DNA of 64,000 bases from Meghimatium bilineatum (GCA_034231615.1 CM067298.1:36462127-36526126); one strand, 5' to 3'; counted from the stretch's first letter, positions 11,670 to 22,819 are shown. Notes: a model not told the origin generated them from the letters alone. Numbers and translations are program-made.

Positions 11670-12056
11670 CATCATCATCAACAGGTGCCATACCGACTGG
11701 CGTAGGCGATCATGGCTCTCCACAGCTCTGTGTCTACAGTATTATGTATCAAGATCATTGTTATTTCCCAGCCGTGCCAGGTTGTCAAACTGTCTAATAT
11801 TTCTCACGTTGTCGCCCTCTGTCTCTGTTGCCTTCAATCTTGCCTGCTGTGACTAAATTATCGAAACCTGTCTGTCTCATAAAGTGGCTAAAATATGTAG
11901 ATTGTCTGTTTCTTATATTATTGATTAAGGTCCGTTTCGCATTCGACGCTTTCAATAATTCCACATTAGTTTTTTTGTGTGACAGACCCTGGTATTCTCA
12001 GCATTCATCTATAAAACCACACCTCTGTTGCTTCTAATTTCCCACTTTCTATATTT
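11670..12056 (-). pseudogene. LINE R: 5'-truncated 3' end, second copy
   Basis: The reverse strand matches the last about 380 bp of the RT fragment at 17654-18507, including the parts that encode the 'RIPWT' neighbourhood, the 'FFGHFMRQ' neighbourhood and the final 'WRAMTAYATRHGT' neighbourhood. Its 3' end (left edge, about 11667-11680) has the ATC/GAT trinucleotide tail typical of this group (attatcatcatcatc). Several indels and substitutions break the frame. It sits head to head with another RT remnant at 12060-12340. It is a dead copy, but a direct paralogue of the younger one, which makes it useful for defining the family. Confidence 0.87.
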
Positions 12057-12059
12057 CTC

Positions 12060-12340
12060 TGCATAGTAACCATTAACACAGCTAAAACAAAAGTAACGGA
12101 TTTCTTAAACGAGGCACCTAATGTAAAACTGGTGTACTAGAGAAAGTTAAAAACATTTGGTTATCTGTGGGAGTAAGTTAACACAAAAAAGGATGCAACA
12201 GAAGATATATAAAGTCGCATAGTTCTAGCAGCAGGGGAATTTGACAGTCTTTTAAATATATGGTGTCCACTTGAATTTAATAACCATATATAACTTAGAC
12301 TGTTTAATGCGTTTGAACTGTTTGTATTGACATATGCCAT
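12060..12340 (+). pseudogene. Degenerate LINE RT C-terminal fragment
   Basis: Pieced across frames, the plus strand gives 'NTAKTKVTDF', 'KLKTFGYL', 'KDATEDI', 'SRIVLAAGEFDSLLNIW' and 'LRLFNAFELFVLTYA'. This order matches the RT region after the YADD motif in RTE/CR1-like LINEs (family norms KTKxM, VxxFxYLGS, DIxxRIxxAxxxFxxL, LRLFNACVxSVLLYG). Frameshifts and stops are frequent and no long open frame survives. I assign it to a LINE with moderate confidence; the group (B or D) is not clear. Confidence 0.65.
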
Positions 12341-14139
12341 AAAGATGAAAATCTAAACAATTAATTTATACTAAATTAGTCATTTAGAAAACATTATTGC
12401 AGTTGAGGAATACTTAATATAAAATGGCAACACATTAAAATAAATGAATAATTATGGGGACAAAGCAAACAAAAACTCGTGTTAATTTTCATGTGAGGAA
12501 CATATTAAAATAATATCGGATGTACAGAGAATGGATAAGGACAGATTTCCTAAGTAAACCGTTACATGAACATCGGAAGGCAAAAATAAATGACGTATTT
12601 CGACAACAGGAAAAAAACAAACACAAAATACTCAGTATGGAAATATTGTCATGTATTGCCAAGGAGGAGCTAAGTATTTCACCAACCAACTATTCATTGT
12701 ATCATCAACTAACTATTCAGTTTATCATCAAATAATATTACAAAGACATAGTTTCATTATTGTACACAAATCATATGTATTACCCTTTTCGTTTTTTTAT
12801 ACAATTATTTAGCACGTTCGTGTGTTTAGACAGCATCATTTGTTTGTAGAGTTTGTTGTAGTATGAATCATGGTTTTTTTAAATTTTGTGCATTGACTTG
12901 TGTTTTAACGTGTGTCGGTGTGTTCAAGCCTGTCCTTCAGGGGTTTCAACATTCTACACATTTACGTAATGCCAAATTTCGCACAACTCAGTGTTCGGCC
13001 ACATTTATCCCAACTTTTGTCAATTAAACATTTTGGCTAAAATGTACCTCATATGGTGCACTCTTTCCAACCGCAGACGATAGTCCACTGTCGTTCTATT
13101 AAAACTTTACAATTATAACCACAATAGTGGGTATCGACATTCTGGATATTCAGTCCCCACTTCCTGGAAAAATGCCTAAATATAAGAATATGAATGGACA
13201 AATTTTTAACTGAGGCTTTTATACACATTTGTATCTCAAGTGTGACCTGCCTCCAACTCCTGTTCTTTTCGGAAACATGGCAAAAGTAAATGATTGAGAT
13301 GAATGGAGTCTCAAACAATTGTTAGTTCGTGGCATAGATTAAAGTAAAACGTCGTTTCAGTGGTACCAATGTAATACACATTTTTTTAAAAACCACTTTA
13401 GCTTCGTTCTATGACATGTGTGTGTGCTAGCCGAACTGTATTTCTTGGTGAAAAAAATAATGTTCAAATATCATTTATTATATTATATTATATTTTGTCT
13501 ACATAAAATCAGACAATTTCCTCTCTGTGAATTTTAAGACAAGTCAGTGTTTTTGAAATAGTAATGTGTTTTATAGTGGCCCCCTAGTATCGCAGCATTG
13601 ATAAGTACCTATGAATAAGCTAGCTAAAACATACGGAAACTATTGTGAAATTGAATTAAATGCATGGTATCATTTACTTGGTTGGACACTGATTTTATGT
13701 AGTGTGGAAACTACGTGCAGGATAGACATGAATAAAAACTGCAAAGTTTTCAGTGACATTCAATCAATGCATGAAGTTCAATATAAAGTCGAATTTAAAT
13801 CCTAACGTACTTCCCGTCGCGACATGCAAACATGCACAAAAGCACAGATCTAGATTCTAGATACTTTTAAAAATAAACCTGGATGCTCGTAGTGTGTCAT
13901 GATCGTTGTACCAAACAGCACATGTGTGAGTTCCTTATGAAATTCAGTAAAGTCGTTCCGCTTTTTTGTTGTGTGGAGTGATTTATCACTTTCACAATAT
14001 ACACGAGTTATGTATCGTGTTCATAATTAAAACCATTATGATGTTCCCAATAGTCAGCTTCACAATAGCACATTTTTGCAATACTTGTTCTAATGAACTC
14101 GCTTTAATTTTTGCTCTCTTCATCATCATGATATATTTT
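12341..14139. other. Long AT-rich stretch without recognised gene
   Basis: No element ends or tandem arrays recognised apart from homopolymer runs and a short TA-rich patch near 13474-13493. Open frames near 12520-12735, 13049-13318 and 13611-13805 carry no motif I know. Confidence 0.45.
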
Positions 14140-14330
14140 AACAAAAACAGCAAAAACAACAACAATAACACCGACAACGGTAATAGCAGTAACATCAGTA
14201 ACAAAACAACAGAGCAGGAGTTCCTGAAACAACAACAACAGCAGCAATAACAACAGCATCAACAACAATAACAACAGCATCAGAAATAATAATAGCTACA
14301 CCATCACCAGAAACAATAATAACAGTAATA
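14140..14330. repeat. Imperfect CAA/CAG/AAT trinucleotide repeat
   Basis: A run of 'aacaac', 'aacagc', 'aataac' and 'aacatc' triplets. It makes a short Asn/Gln-rich frame on the plus strand that I read as a repeat artefact. Confidence 0.88.
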
Positions 14331-14544
14331 GCATTGTTCTATTAGATCTACAGAACAATCTATAAATAGCGTATTAACGTCACGGAATTGCGTACGTTAT
14401 CCATTCGAAACGATTGATGTCGTAACATTATTCAAGGCAGATAATATTTTTGTATACATATGTTATTGATGCGCCTGTATCGGCATGTGGTGAAAGTTAT
14501 CTAAAATACATTATATTTAAAATATATATATATAATTTGCTTTA

Positions 14545-15885
14545 AATGATGGATGAAATTGATACAATCGCAAGAAAGCCTCAACAACAACACAAAATAT
14601 CGAAAAGCTGGATGGTTAAGTCGTCAAAGTCAAGAGTCACTCTCTCGGATTCGTGCCGCAAATGCTGCAAGACATAGGCACACAATTGAAAGAGAGATGT
14701 AACGAAATGATAAAGAATCCCTTCAACAAAGACAAACACGACTTGCTAAGGATGCTGATGTGTATCGGTGTCGAGCTAAGCTACAATCCCCAGCACAAAG
14801 TGAAAATCGACAAGCTATAGAGAATACCAACGTCGTCACAGACAGCGTGAAATTGTTGATGCAAGCGCAGAGACGTCGAGCTGCAAATGTCGATGCTCAC
14901 TCATTGCCACAAATGCATCGAAGTCAAGCAATTTCAAATGAAGAAGTACATTTTTCGGAGGTTCGTGCTGCTGCAAGTAACTGGAATTTTCAATATTATA
15001 TGTCAAATTCTGTGGTGGTAAAATGTTTTTGGATGAACGTCCTAACGATGGCAACTTTACAAACTGTTGCCGAAAGCCGCAAGACATCCATGGTAATAAG
15101 ATCGAATATCGCGAGTTCATGCGCTTGATGCTCTCTGATAATACACCCTAAATACACACATTTTCGCTAGAATATTCGTTCCTATAATACCCCTCTTTCT
15201 ATCGCGTCAAATGGTGCAAACATTACGGATTGTCAAAACCGAGGGCCATATGTTTTAAAAATTCATGGACAAACTTCTCATACTCAACCGCCATACAGCA
15301 AAATTCCAAAGTTCTCTCAGTTGTATATTTTTGGCAGTACTTAAGAAACAGAGGTTCGACAGGCACACGCTGCAAATGCTACACGTGAAAGAGAAATTCT
15401 TGATAGAAAAGATCGATTTTTCCCCTCAAAACAATAGACTAGCACAGCTGTATCAGAGTATGCGTGATATTGAGACAAGAGAGATTCAGAATGCTGCTCA
15501 AACTGGAAGAGATATCCAGAGAGTAAACATGGTCTTCAAGCGCGATCGTCAATCTGATCAGCGTTGTTATAATGATCCAACATCTAACGAGGCTGCAATA
15601 GTTTTCGTCAACGAAGATATAAAACCACCTTTTAACCGCGACATTCGCATTTATCCATTGATTTCAGAGATTCCAACAAAGCAGTTCATTAATATCAAAA
15701 TACTTAGCTCGAATATGGATCCAATGTCATACTCGCTTTTGTTCCCATAGGGTGAATTGGGTTGGCAAGCACATTGGCAATGTGAGGCATATCGGGGTAA
15801 TGAACCCAATAAATCGCTTTCCCACGAGATCCTACCGAATATAGGAATAACACTAATAAGAACAGAAGCCGCAACTGCTACAATA
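14545..15885 (+). pseudogene. Helitron replication protein remnant, N-terminal region
   Basis: Read across three frames this is the Helitron helicase-like N-terminal region. From the left there are basic 'RxRxANAARHRH' and 'QQRQTRLAKDADVYR' repeats (about 14620-14790), then 'CLDERPNDGNFTNCCRK'-like residues (about 15020-15080), 'NIRSYNTPLSIASNGANI' and 'RGPYVLKIHGQ' (about 15165-15270), 'VFKRDRQSDQRCYNDPTSNE' and 'RDIRIYPL' (about 15530-15660), and 'DPMSYSLLFP' followed by 'GELGWQ' (about 15715-15775). That order matches PF14214-type Helitron proteins. A TAG at 15748-15750 splits the LLFP...GELGW signature and several frameshifts precede it. The HUH nuclease and helicase parts that should follow are absent, so this is a truncated dead copy of a rolling-circle transposon. 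Confidence 0.85.
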
Positions 15886-16534
15886 ACAACAATAAGCAGC
15901 ATAACTCAACAGAATCAAAGGGCTGATTCATTTGGATACATCAGTGCAAAAAGGCAGGATTCATCTTCATCCTATACTGCAAAAGTAATATTTCGTTACA
16001 ATATTAAACTCATAAAATCTAAGACCATAAACCGTTTTGTGTGTGTGTTCTTATATATAATGTGTACATGCAGGAAATGCAGCATACGCTTGATATTCAT
16101 AACCAAAGTTCGGAACACAAGCATCATTCAATGTAGTCTCACAGTTTTTCTCTCGATATTCTGGCCATGCTCTTGAAAGGCTAAAAAATCGTGGGTATCT
16201 GATTTCATTGCAGTTGAGTCTACTAAATTGTGCAACACTGATCTCAGTTAATAGTGAGCTTTCTTACTATCTCCGGGTTATAGGGTGCCAGGTTCCAGAC
16301 CACGCCCAGACACACACGAATTCAGGTAGCGATTTCTGGCCTGACACATCGCTCCTCCAGTCGACCAAGATGTAAATGATACTCTGCTGCATGCGTTAGA
16401 GAAAGTAAAGACATCAAGGAAAGGGAACTGGCCACTCCACATACAAGTGTCGACTTAGTACATATCTTCATCCCATACGGCAGGATGTTGCCGTACCTTT
16501 TTTTCATCTCAAATAGAAAACGAGAGTAACATTC
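15886..16534. other. Non-coding stretch
   Basis: No helicase or HUH motif continues from the Helitron remnant. A tRNA B-box-like 'aggttccagacc' near 16289 is isolated. Nothing else recognised. Confidence 0.45.
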
Positions 16535-16875
16535 ATAAGAGATAATATTATGAACGTATCAGAACAAGTTATAATTCTACGCCTCAGAACAGGACACAGC
16601 CGACTCCACAGTCACATGTATGCAAAGTTCAAAATTGGCAACACGGCCATGTGTACATGTGGACAGGCAGCACAGAGTGCCAAACATATGCTTCAAGAGT
16701 GATATGAGCATAAAACGCTGAGGCAGACATATTGGCCATTTAAAACAACACTGGAATCAAAGCTCTATGGGACACTGTATGAACTACAAAAGATAGTGAG
16801 TTTTATTCAGGAGAAAGAATTACAGATATAGACATGTTTCAAGTGAACGAAAGAAGAAGAATAATAAGAGATAAT
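16535..16875 (+). mobile_element. LINE A: short 5'-truncated copy with 12-bp TSD
   Basis: The insert spans about 16547-16863 and matches the last about 320 bp of the LINE A copy at 1890-2217: 'EQVIILRLRTGH', the CTCGQA Cys motif and the GAA-rich end (gaagaagaataa). It is flanked by the same 12 bases, ataagagataat, at 16535-16546 and 16864-16875. A perfect 12-bp target-site duplication with a 5' truncation and a simple-repeat tail is the hallmark of target-primed reverse transcription. Compared with the copy near 2000 there are about a dozen substitutions and small indels, including a stop in the Cys/His motif, so it cannot encode a working product. Confidence 0.92.
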
Positions 16876-16959
16876 GCCGCAGCTCAAGTGATAAATCCCA
16901 AGGGATCTTCCCAAAAAAATCCTGGTGTATACGAGAGCTTACGTTTTTTGTATCCAACT

Positions 16960-17015
16960 CACAACCTTGTCAGCACAAAGTAAACGGTATAACCGTTATA
17001 CCACGTAGAGCCTGA
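16960..17015 (-). repeat. tRNA-like segment
   Basis: Reverse strand: 'cgtggtataacggttatacc' (A-box-like) then 'gtgagttggatac' (B-box-like). It is probably a decayed tRNA-derived SINE head. Confidence 0.5.
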
Positions 17016-17644
17016 CAACTGCAATTAAAGATGTATACTTGAAGTATGTCTTAACAAGTTAGTCCGTACACTGTGAGTGATGTATTGCCGGTCTAACACC
17101 CCAGCAACATTGAGGATGTCTGTTGAAGTCATGCAGAGTTGATGTCCCCCCTCTCCAATCTCTATTATTGTACTGCAAATTTTAATATTCTCAACCATGA
17201 CCGTCCCCGGTATATAGAGAGGCCATGTGCACATAAAAAGTAAACATAACCTGAAATGTCATTTTGATTATTTCTGTGTTTTTTCGTGGTCGGCCGGCTA
17301 TTTTTCAAAGTATATAAATACTAACCAACGAATTTCACGATAATAATCATTCAAATGAAGTCCTCATTAATTCTGTACAGAGGTGCTATAGCATTGCCAA
17401 AGGTCACGAGCAAACAATGCCTTTTACTCTAATAAAGGACTGAAAACACCTTTTACACGAATTGGACTAAAATTAACGGAGTTCTTTTCTTTGTCTATAT
17501 ATATTCATATTTTCATGTATTTTATCGGCAGTCATTTTTAGACCTAGGAATTTAACTAGTTAGACCGTCAACAATATTATACCTATTGCCTAGTGAGAAA
17601 AGAATCTTCTAAAATGACTCATTTCGCTATTTCATTGTTTTTGT
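17016..17644. other. Non-coding stretch with dispersed repeat copy 2
   Basis: Positions about 17262-17395 resemble the dispersed repeat at 7085 and 39180 ('tatataaata', 'accaacgaa', 'acgataataatca', 'attctgtacagagg'). No gene is recognised. Confidence 0.5.
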
Positions 17645-18493
17645 ATGGATCACATAATGCGTGCAATAGTAGATATCCCAGGAATATCAGTGGGAGGACA
17701 TAACATAAATAATTTGAGATATGCGGATGACACTGTTCTGATTGCAAAAAGTGAGGAAGACCTTCAAAAATTAATTAAAGTAGTAGTCACAGAAAGCAAA
17801 GAGAAAGGCTTCTTCCTAAATATCAAGAAAACAGAAGTAATGGTTATTTCAAAGAAAGAAAATAACACACCTTGCAAGATCATAGTGAATGATATAGTAT
17901 TAAAACAGGTCCACCAATTCAAATATCTAGGTACAATTATAACAGCAGATGGAAGAAGTTCAACAGAAATAAGATGCAGAATAGGACAGGCAAAAACAAC
18001 ATTCAGAAAAATGAAAAATATACTGTGTAATATGACCTTGTCATTAGAGGTGAGAAAGAGAGTTCTGCAGTGCTATATAACCCCTATACTAACATATGGG
18101 TGCGAGTCTTGGACAATAAACAAACTGGAAAGTGGGAGATTGGAGGCAACGGAGATGTGGTTCTACAGAAGAATGCTGAGAATACCATGGACTGCCAGAA
18201 AAACTAATGTAGAGGTGTTAAAAGAGTTAAATGCGAAACGGACCTTAATCAACAATATAAGAAAAAGGCAATCTTCTTTTTTTGGCCACTTCATGAGACA
18301 GGCAGGTTTAGAGAACATAATCACAACAGGCAAGATTGAAGGCACCAGAGACAGAGGGCGACAACGTGAGAAAATATTAGACAGTTTGACAACCTGGCAC
18401 GGCAAAGAAACAACAACGACTTTGATACATAATACTGTGGACAGAGAGCTGTGGAGAGCCATGACCGCCTACGCCACCCGGCATGGCACCTGA
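17645..18493 (+). CDS. RTE-like reverse transcriptase, C-terminal 282 codons (partial)
   Basis: The fragment begins inside the RT palm. It shows 'NINNLRYADDTVLIA' (residues about 21-35; catalytic DD), 'FLNIKKTEVMVI' and 'QFKYLGTIITADG' (about 60-105), 'ITPILTYGCESWTI' (about 145-160), 'MLRIPWTARKTN' (about 177-190), 'SSFFGHFMRQAGLENIITTG' (about 210-230) and a terminal 'RELWRAMTAYATRHGT'. This is the standard C-terminus of RTE-like LINEs common in animals. The apparent ATG lies in the left target-site duplication (atggatcac), so it is a chance host-derived start; motifs A and B and the endonuclease are missing. A stop follows at 18491-18493, then a (TGA/GAT)n tail. It is not expected to be active by itself. 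It is a pure RT tail with no RNase H. Confidence 0.9.
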   Translation: MDHIMRAIVDIPGISVGGHNINNLRYADDTVLIAKSEEDLQKLIKVVVTESKEKGFFLNIKKTEVMVISKKENNTPCKIIVNDIVLKQVHQFKYLGTIITADGRSSTEIRCRIGQAKTTFRKMKNILCNMTLSLEVRKRVLQCYITPILTYGCESWTINKLESGRLEATEMWFYRRMLRIPWTARKTNVEVLKELNAKRTLINNIRKRQSSFFGHFMRQAGLENIITTGKIEGTRDRGRQREKILDSLTTWHGKETTTTLIHNTVDRELWRAMTAYATRHGT

Positions 18494-18516
18494 TGATGAT
18501 GATGATGATGGATCAC
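17645..18516 (+). mobile_element. LINE R: young 5'-truncated RTE-like copy with 9-bp TSD
   Basis: The inserted part is about 17654-18507. The same nine bases, atggatcac, stand at 17645-17653 and 18508-18516, at the left edge and right after the GAT-repeat tail. This is the expected target-site duplication for a retrotransposon insertion. The open frame is unbroken over 282 codons, so this is one of the youngest insertions in the window. A second, older copy of its 3' end lies on the reverse strand at 11670-12056, and a more degenerate relative at 52084-53062. Confidence 0.9.
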
Positions 18517-19301
18517 TTTAGTTATAATTCCTATCGAGTCAAATGAAAACCATTGGAAAAGTCAAATGAGTCATATTATAAGACAGTTTACCCATCAACC
18601 AATGGGCCTTATAATATCAACGGTTACGAGTTAATCTAATGACCCTAAAAGGTTTGTATAACTTACTCGATGTGTACAATATTATACACGTAGGTAGGGC
18701 AATCTACGAACTATTAGGCATGGTCATAATTCTAAGTGAATTTTCAAAAGTGGATGTAACAAATGGTCATCATCACTTGTGATGGACGAACACACAGGTA
18801 GGCAATAAACCAGTGACATTTTCCCGTGCTCGCATGCACTGAAGTAACAAAAATGTCCACTAGTCAAGAAGAATCTACTTATGAGGCTTAAACTCTTCAA
18901 CCACTAACCAAACTGTCAGAATTCAAAATGGGAATAACCTTCTAGACAGGAAGAGGAAGTGCTAGCATGCACAGACATCTTAATGTAATAGATAATACGA
19001 CCTTTACTATTACGTCAACATTGGACAAATCTGGAAAAAACAACATTAAAAACAATTAATAACATGCTGGGAATACAATGTTTTATATGATATGAGGAGA
19101 TATACACTTGTGTTTTCACGATTTTCTTCTCAAATGTTTCTCTTTTTCTACGGATCCATCTCTCTATCTCTTTATTTCTCTCCCCTCTCTGCTTGTTTCT
19201 GTCCCAAAGATGACTTCCATAAAAATATAACAATTTTAACCAATGATTTTTACTTACGACTTTCACTGGGAAAAAAACGTTGGAAAGACGCGAGCGATTG
19301 A
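18517..19301. other. Non-coding stretch
   Basis: No gene or element recognised between the LINE and the 31-bp array. Confidence 0.5.
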
Positions 19302-19617
19302 CACTACTGTACTTGTATTAATTCATATCTTCATATGTGATACTACTGTACATGTGTTACTTCATATGTGATACTACTGTACATGTGTTACTTCATATCT
19401 GATACTACTGTAGTTGTATTACTTCATATGTGATACTACTGTACTTGTATTACTTCATATGTGATACTACTGTACATGTGTTACTTCATATGTGATACTA
19501 CTGTACATGTGTTACTTCATATGTGATACTACTGTACTTGTGTTACTTCATATGTGATACTACTGTACATGTGTTACTTCATATGTGATACTACTGTACA
19601 TGTGTTACTTGATATGT
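19302..19617. repeat. 31-bp minisatellite, about 10 copies
   Basis: Tandem 31-bp units with 'ttacttcatatgtgatacta' and 'ctgtacatgtg' or 'ctgtacttgta'. The acatgtg and acttgta subtypes are interspersed. Confidence 0.95.
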
Positions 19618-20401
19618 ACTCATTGCCTCCCAACGAAGCAGCACATAACAACTTCACTTCAAATGATAATAGTCATAGAACCCCCCCCCCGACACCCCCC
19701 CCAATACGCTTTTTAAACAAGACATCGCGATCGGATTTCGCTGCTTTATAACATATTAAATACAAAGCGAACTTCTAAGCCACTACCACTAGGCAATGAT
19801 ATACACAAACCTGGCACTACACTGAAAGTGAATAACAATTATGAACATTCAAAGGCATATTTAATAGTCGACATAAAAATTTTAAAAATGTACACACCTC
19901 CCTTAGCCGGCAAGCAAACAACTACATCAAATATTGTTGTCTGCAACAGATGTTAGTATACCTAATTGAACATTGAAAATCACCGTTATGACCAACTAAT
20001 ATTGACATATATATATAGCATAGCTATACAACGTTTATTTTAAAACAGATCTAGTATCTGAAGTTGTCCAGTGCAACTCTAGATGAAATCCTGTACACAG
20101 AAAATACACGGAATCCACAAACTATTTAGTTCAAATGTAAACAAATCGGGTAGCCATTTTTTTATGGCTCGCAACACTGGTGATTTTTTAAAATTAAAAA
20201 TATTTGCTCTCGTTCCTGAGCTTATAAATTAGTAATCTGGGGTTTAAAGTAGGAAATAAAAAAAAATGCCCTTCCCCTTCCTCCTCGTGGAAGAGAAACG
20301 CTCACTCTGGCTAGTTGATACCAACATATGTCTACTTCTGATTTAGTTTAATAATCTGAGGCAACGATTAAACCTGGACGCAGGTGCAATGAAATTGACT
20401 G
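19618..20401. other. Non-coding stretch with C tracts
   Basis: Two C runs (19681-19690 and 19695-19702) and AT-rich sequence; no gene recognised. Confidence 0.5.
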
Positions 20402-20597
20402 TCACTGGTAGATAGGTATGTCACACAGTAAGAGTTATATTGATGGGTATGTAACGCAATAAGAGTTATACTGATTGGTAAGTTACACAGTAAGAGTTAT
20501 GTTGGTTGGTAAGTTACACAGTAAGAATTGTGTTGATGGAAACGTCACAGTAAGAGTTATGTTTATGGAAATGCCACACATTAAGAGTTATGTTGAG
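20402..20597. repeat. 31-bp tandem repeat (different family), about 6 copies
   Basis: Units contain 'gttacacagtaagagttatg' followed by 'ttgattggtaa' or variants. The period matches the 19302 array but the sequence is unrelated. Confidence 0.9.
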
Positions 20598-21509
20598 AAT
20601 TGTATGTGTGTTCCTTTCACGCAGAAGTGGAATACGCTATCGGCCAGTGGTATCTCCTGATCAAAAAGAATATTTGGAGGAGATTCTTGGAGATTATCGC
20701 TTGAAGGTAAGAGGCTACATTCTATATTGGTAACATCAGCCGTATTTTGTGTCATATATTCAGTAATGTTGACTCATTGAGAATTATCATTGTAGCCTGA
20801 CAAATTTGATTTTTCTCATGATTTTCATTCTTTGTCGTCAAACAGTATACATACAGTGGCCAATGAGAATCACGGAAATGTCAAGTACGTCACTTTGTAA
20901 GAATGACCCCGATGAGCCACAAGGACTGTTTAATAAATGAAAAACGCGGTAGAAGTCAATCCTTTATGATTCTAAGACCTGGTATTGCCCGCGTAAAGTC
21001 ATAAAACTCAAAATTAATCACAAATACATGACTTATTAAAGCAAATGTCTTTAATGAGAAGTGTGCAATAGATACATCAATGATTACTGCCTTATTTGAG
21101 GTCAGTACAATTAGTCAGGCTGTCTTTTACTTCGGAAGAGACTTTGATGTGACTGTCATGCAATCTCAACGCCTGCAATAGATAAAAGGATCGAGTCCCT
21201 CACAGCAGTCCATGTATAGGTCTTCTCAATGTTCACCTCAGCCGTGCACCTCAGCCAATGCTGTGGAGTTGCCGGTCCAACACCCAACCTCTTACTACAA
21301 GTATGGCATGAGACAATGTTTCTATTCTTTGTTCCCCCTTTGAAACATTTAACATATACAAGTACTTTAGTGATATCAATTCACTTGTTTCCTGTTTAGT
21401 GACCCATTTTATTCTAATGACCTGTTGAAGAGGTTAAACAATGACACACCCGAAAAAGACAAAGTCTTAATAAAGCCGGAACTGAGATATCAAATGTATC
21501 TTGCACTTT
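20598..21509. other. Non-coding stretch
   Basis: No gene or array recognised. A segment near 21240-21300 ('gttgccggtccaacaccc') resembles the reverse-strand-like 'attgccggtctaacacccc' near 17083, a possible old dispersed repeat. Confidence 0.4.
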
Positions 21510-21669
21510 AACGAGTCAATTACAAAGTTATGTGTTTACACAATATGGTTGCATGAAACAATGCTAGGTTAAATAAACTCACTAGTTTATTTAACGAGTC
21601 AATTACAAAGTTATGTGTTTACAAAATTTGGTTACATGAAACAATGTTAGGTTAAATAAACTCACTAGT
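21510..21669. repeat. 83-bp direct tandem duplication
   Basis: Two copies (21510-21592 and 21593-21669), both starting aacgagtcaattacaaagtt and ending near 'aaataaactcactagt', with few differences. It looks recent. Confidence 0.95.
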
Positions 21670-21689
21670 GAATGCAACTTATATTGGAA

Positions 21690-21756
21690 GTACGTTAGCT
21701 GGATAGAAAAATTGAACTGGCTTCACAGTCAAGTGGTCCAGGTTCAAATTTTAATT
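21690..21756 (+). repeat. tRNA-like segment
   Basis: A-box-like 'cgttagctggata' near 21694 and B-box-like 'aggttcaaatt' near 21741. The spacing suits a Pol III promoter. Probably a SINE head, not a functional tRNA. Confidence 0.5.
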
Positions 21757-22503
21757 AAAGTAGACATTTTTTCAAGATACATGATAGCTCTTAGAATCAA
21801 TAAACACATCAACAATTAGGGGGGGGGGATTTCAAAAATGCTTGACAGTTGTTGACAAATGGGAGGATGCTGTGACCAAAGTTGACCCCAACAAGATCGG
21901 TTTATGCATCAATGGAAATGTTTAAGAATGAAACATTTGTTTTCTAAATACAAAAAAACCCATATTGTTTAGTAATTAATTGGCTAAAACACATATACAC
22001 GAGATGCCATTTTTTGTGGTCACAATGAAGCAAGGATAGTCGCTAAAGTCTAGTCATTTGTTGACAAATGGAGAGGGGGGTAGTGGATAAAGTTTCATAA
22101 AAAATGTGTTGATGTTTATTTATGGACAGCCTCTTGTTGGACAAAAGCTTAGAAAAATATTGCCAGACATTTAGGCCAATGCTAATTGAAAAAAACTGCT
22201 TCAGTGGTCGTAAACAATACGGGCCCAACACCGTGTTCCATAACACAAAACTATGGTGTCGACAGTAATTGTTTTTTTTAACATATGCATCATAAGTATT
22301 TCACAAAGCAAATGTAGGATGTGGTTCTAGTATAAAGGAAAATCCTGAAACTCGAAAACTGTTCAAACGTTGTTTCCGTAGAAAATGCAGGTTGCTTGGT
22401 AAAAACGTCTACGAAACTGTGTCAATTGTTACTTCAGGTCTGGTACACGAATTCTCGCGCAACACCTAAATACACGGATTAGTAAGGGATGAGTAAATGT
22501 TAT
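21757..22503. other. Non-coding stretch
   Basis: Contains a G run (21821-21829) and two related blocks, 'gttgacaaatgggagg' near 21851 and 'gttgacaaatggagagg' near 22059. No gene recognised. Confidence 0.45.
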
Positions 22504-22683
22504 CACATATTCAGGGCCGGAGTTAGACTTGATAAGGCCCTAAGCTATTTGAGATATGTGGCCCATTATACGTCCTTTATACGTAATATATGACAATTGC
22601 TCAACTGGATAACTATTTTGAGGGTCCCTAAGAACGTGGGGGCCCTTGTGTAGCTTATACATAAATCCTGCACTGCACATACT
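22504..22683. mobile_element. Non-autonomous hAT-type element (MITE), 164 bp
   Basis: The element runs about 22512-22675. Its left end is cagggccggagttag and its right end, read on the reverse strand, is cagtgcaggatttat, giving imperfect terminal inverted repeats that begin CAG as in hAT elements. The flanks are cacatatt (22504-22511) and cacatact (22676-22683), an 8-bp duplication with one mismatch; eight bases is the hAT target-site length. The interior has GGGCCC-like stretches and no coding capacity. It could be mobilised only by a transposase elsewhere. Confidence 0.78.
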
Positions 22684-22819
22684 GTACATTGAGTAATTTT
22701 ACCACATACTAGAATGAAAGATTTGGATTATAATTAGCAGTTTCAAGAAAGTTATAAAAACTTAACAGGCACTATCAACATAGTACTTTAACTACTGAAT
22801 AAATACTACGATTGAAAAT

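Noticed and set aside
13966-14250. Asn/Gln-rich protein
   Set aside because: The Asn/Gln run comes from an imperfect CAA/AAT trinucleotide repeat and the rest has no motif.
15265-15750. Independent host gene of 161 codons
   Set aside because: It belongs to the Helitron remnant: its residues continue the Helitron N-terminal region and the frame joins upstream pieces only through frameshifts.
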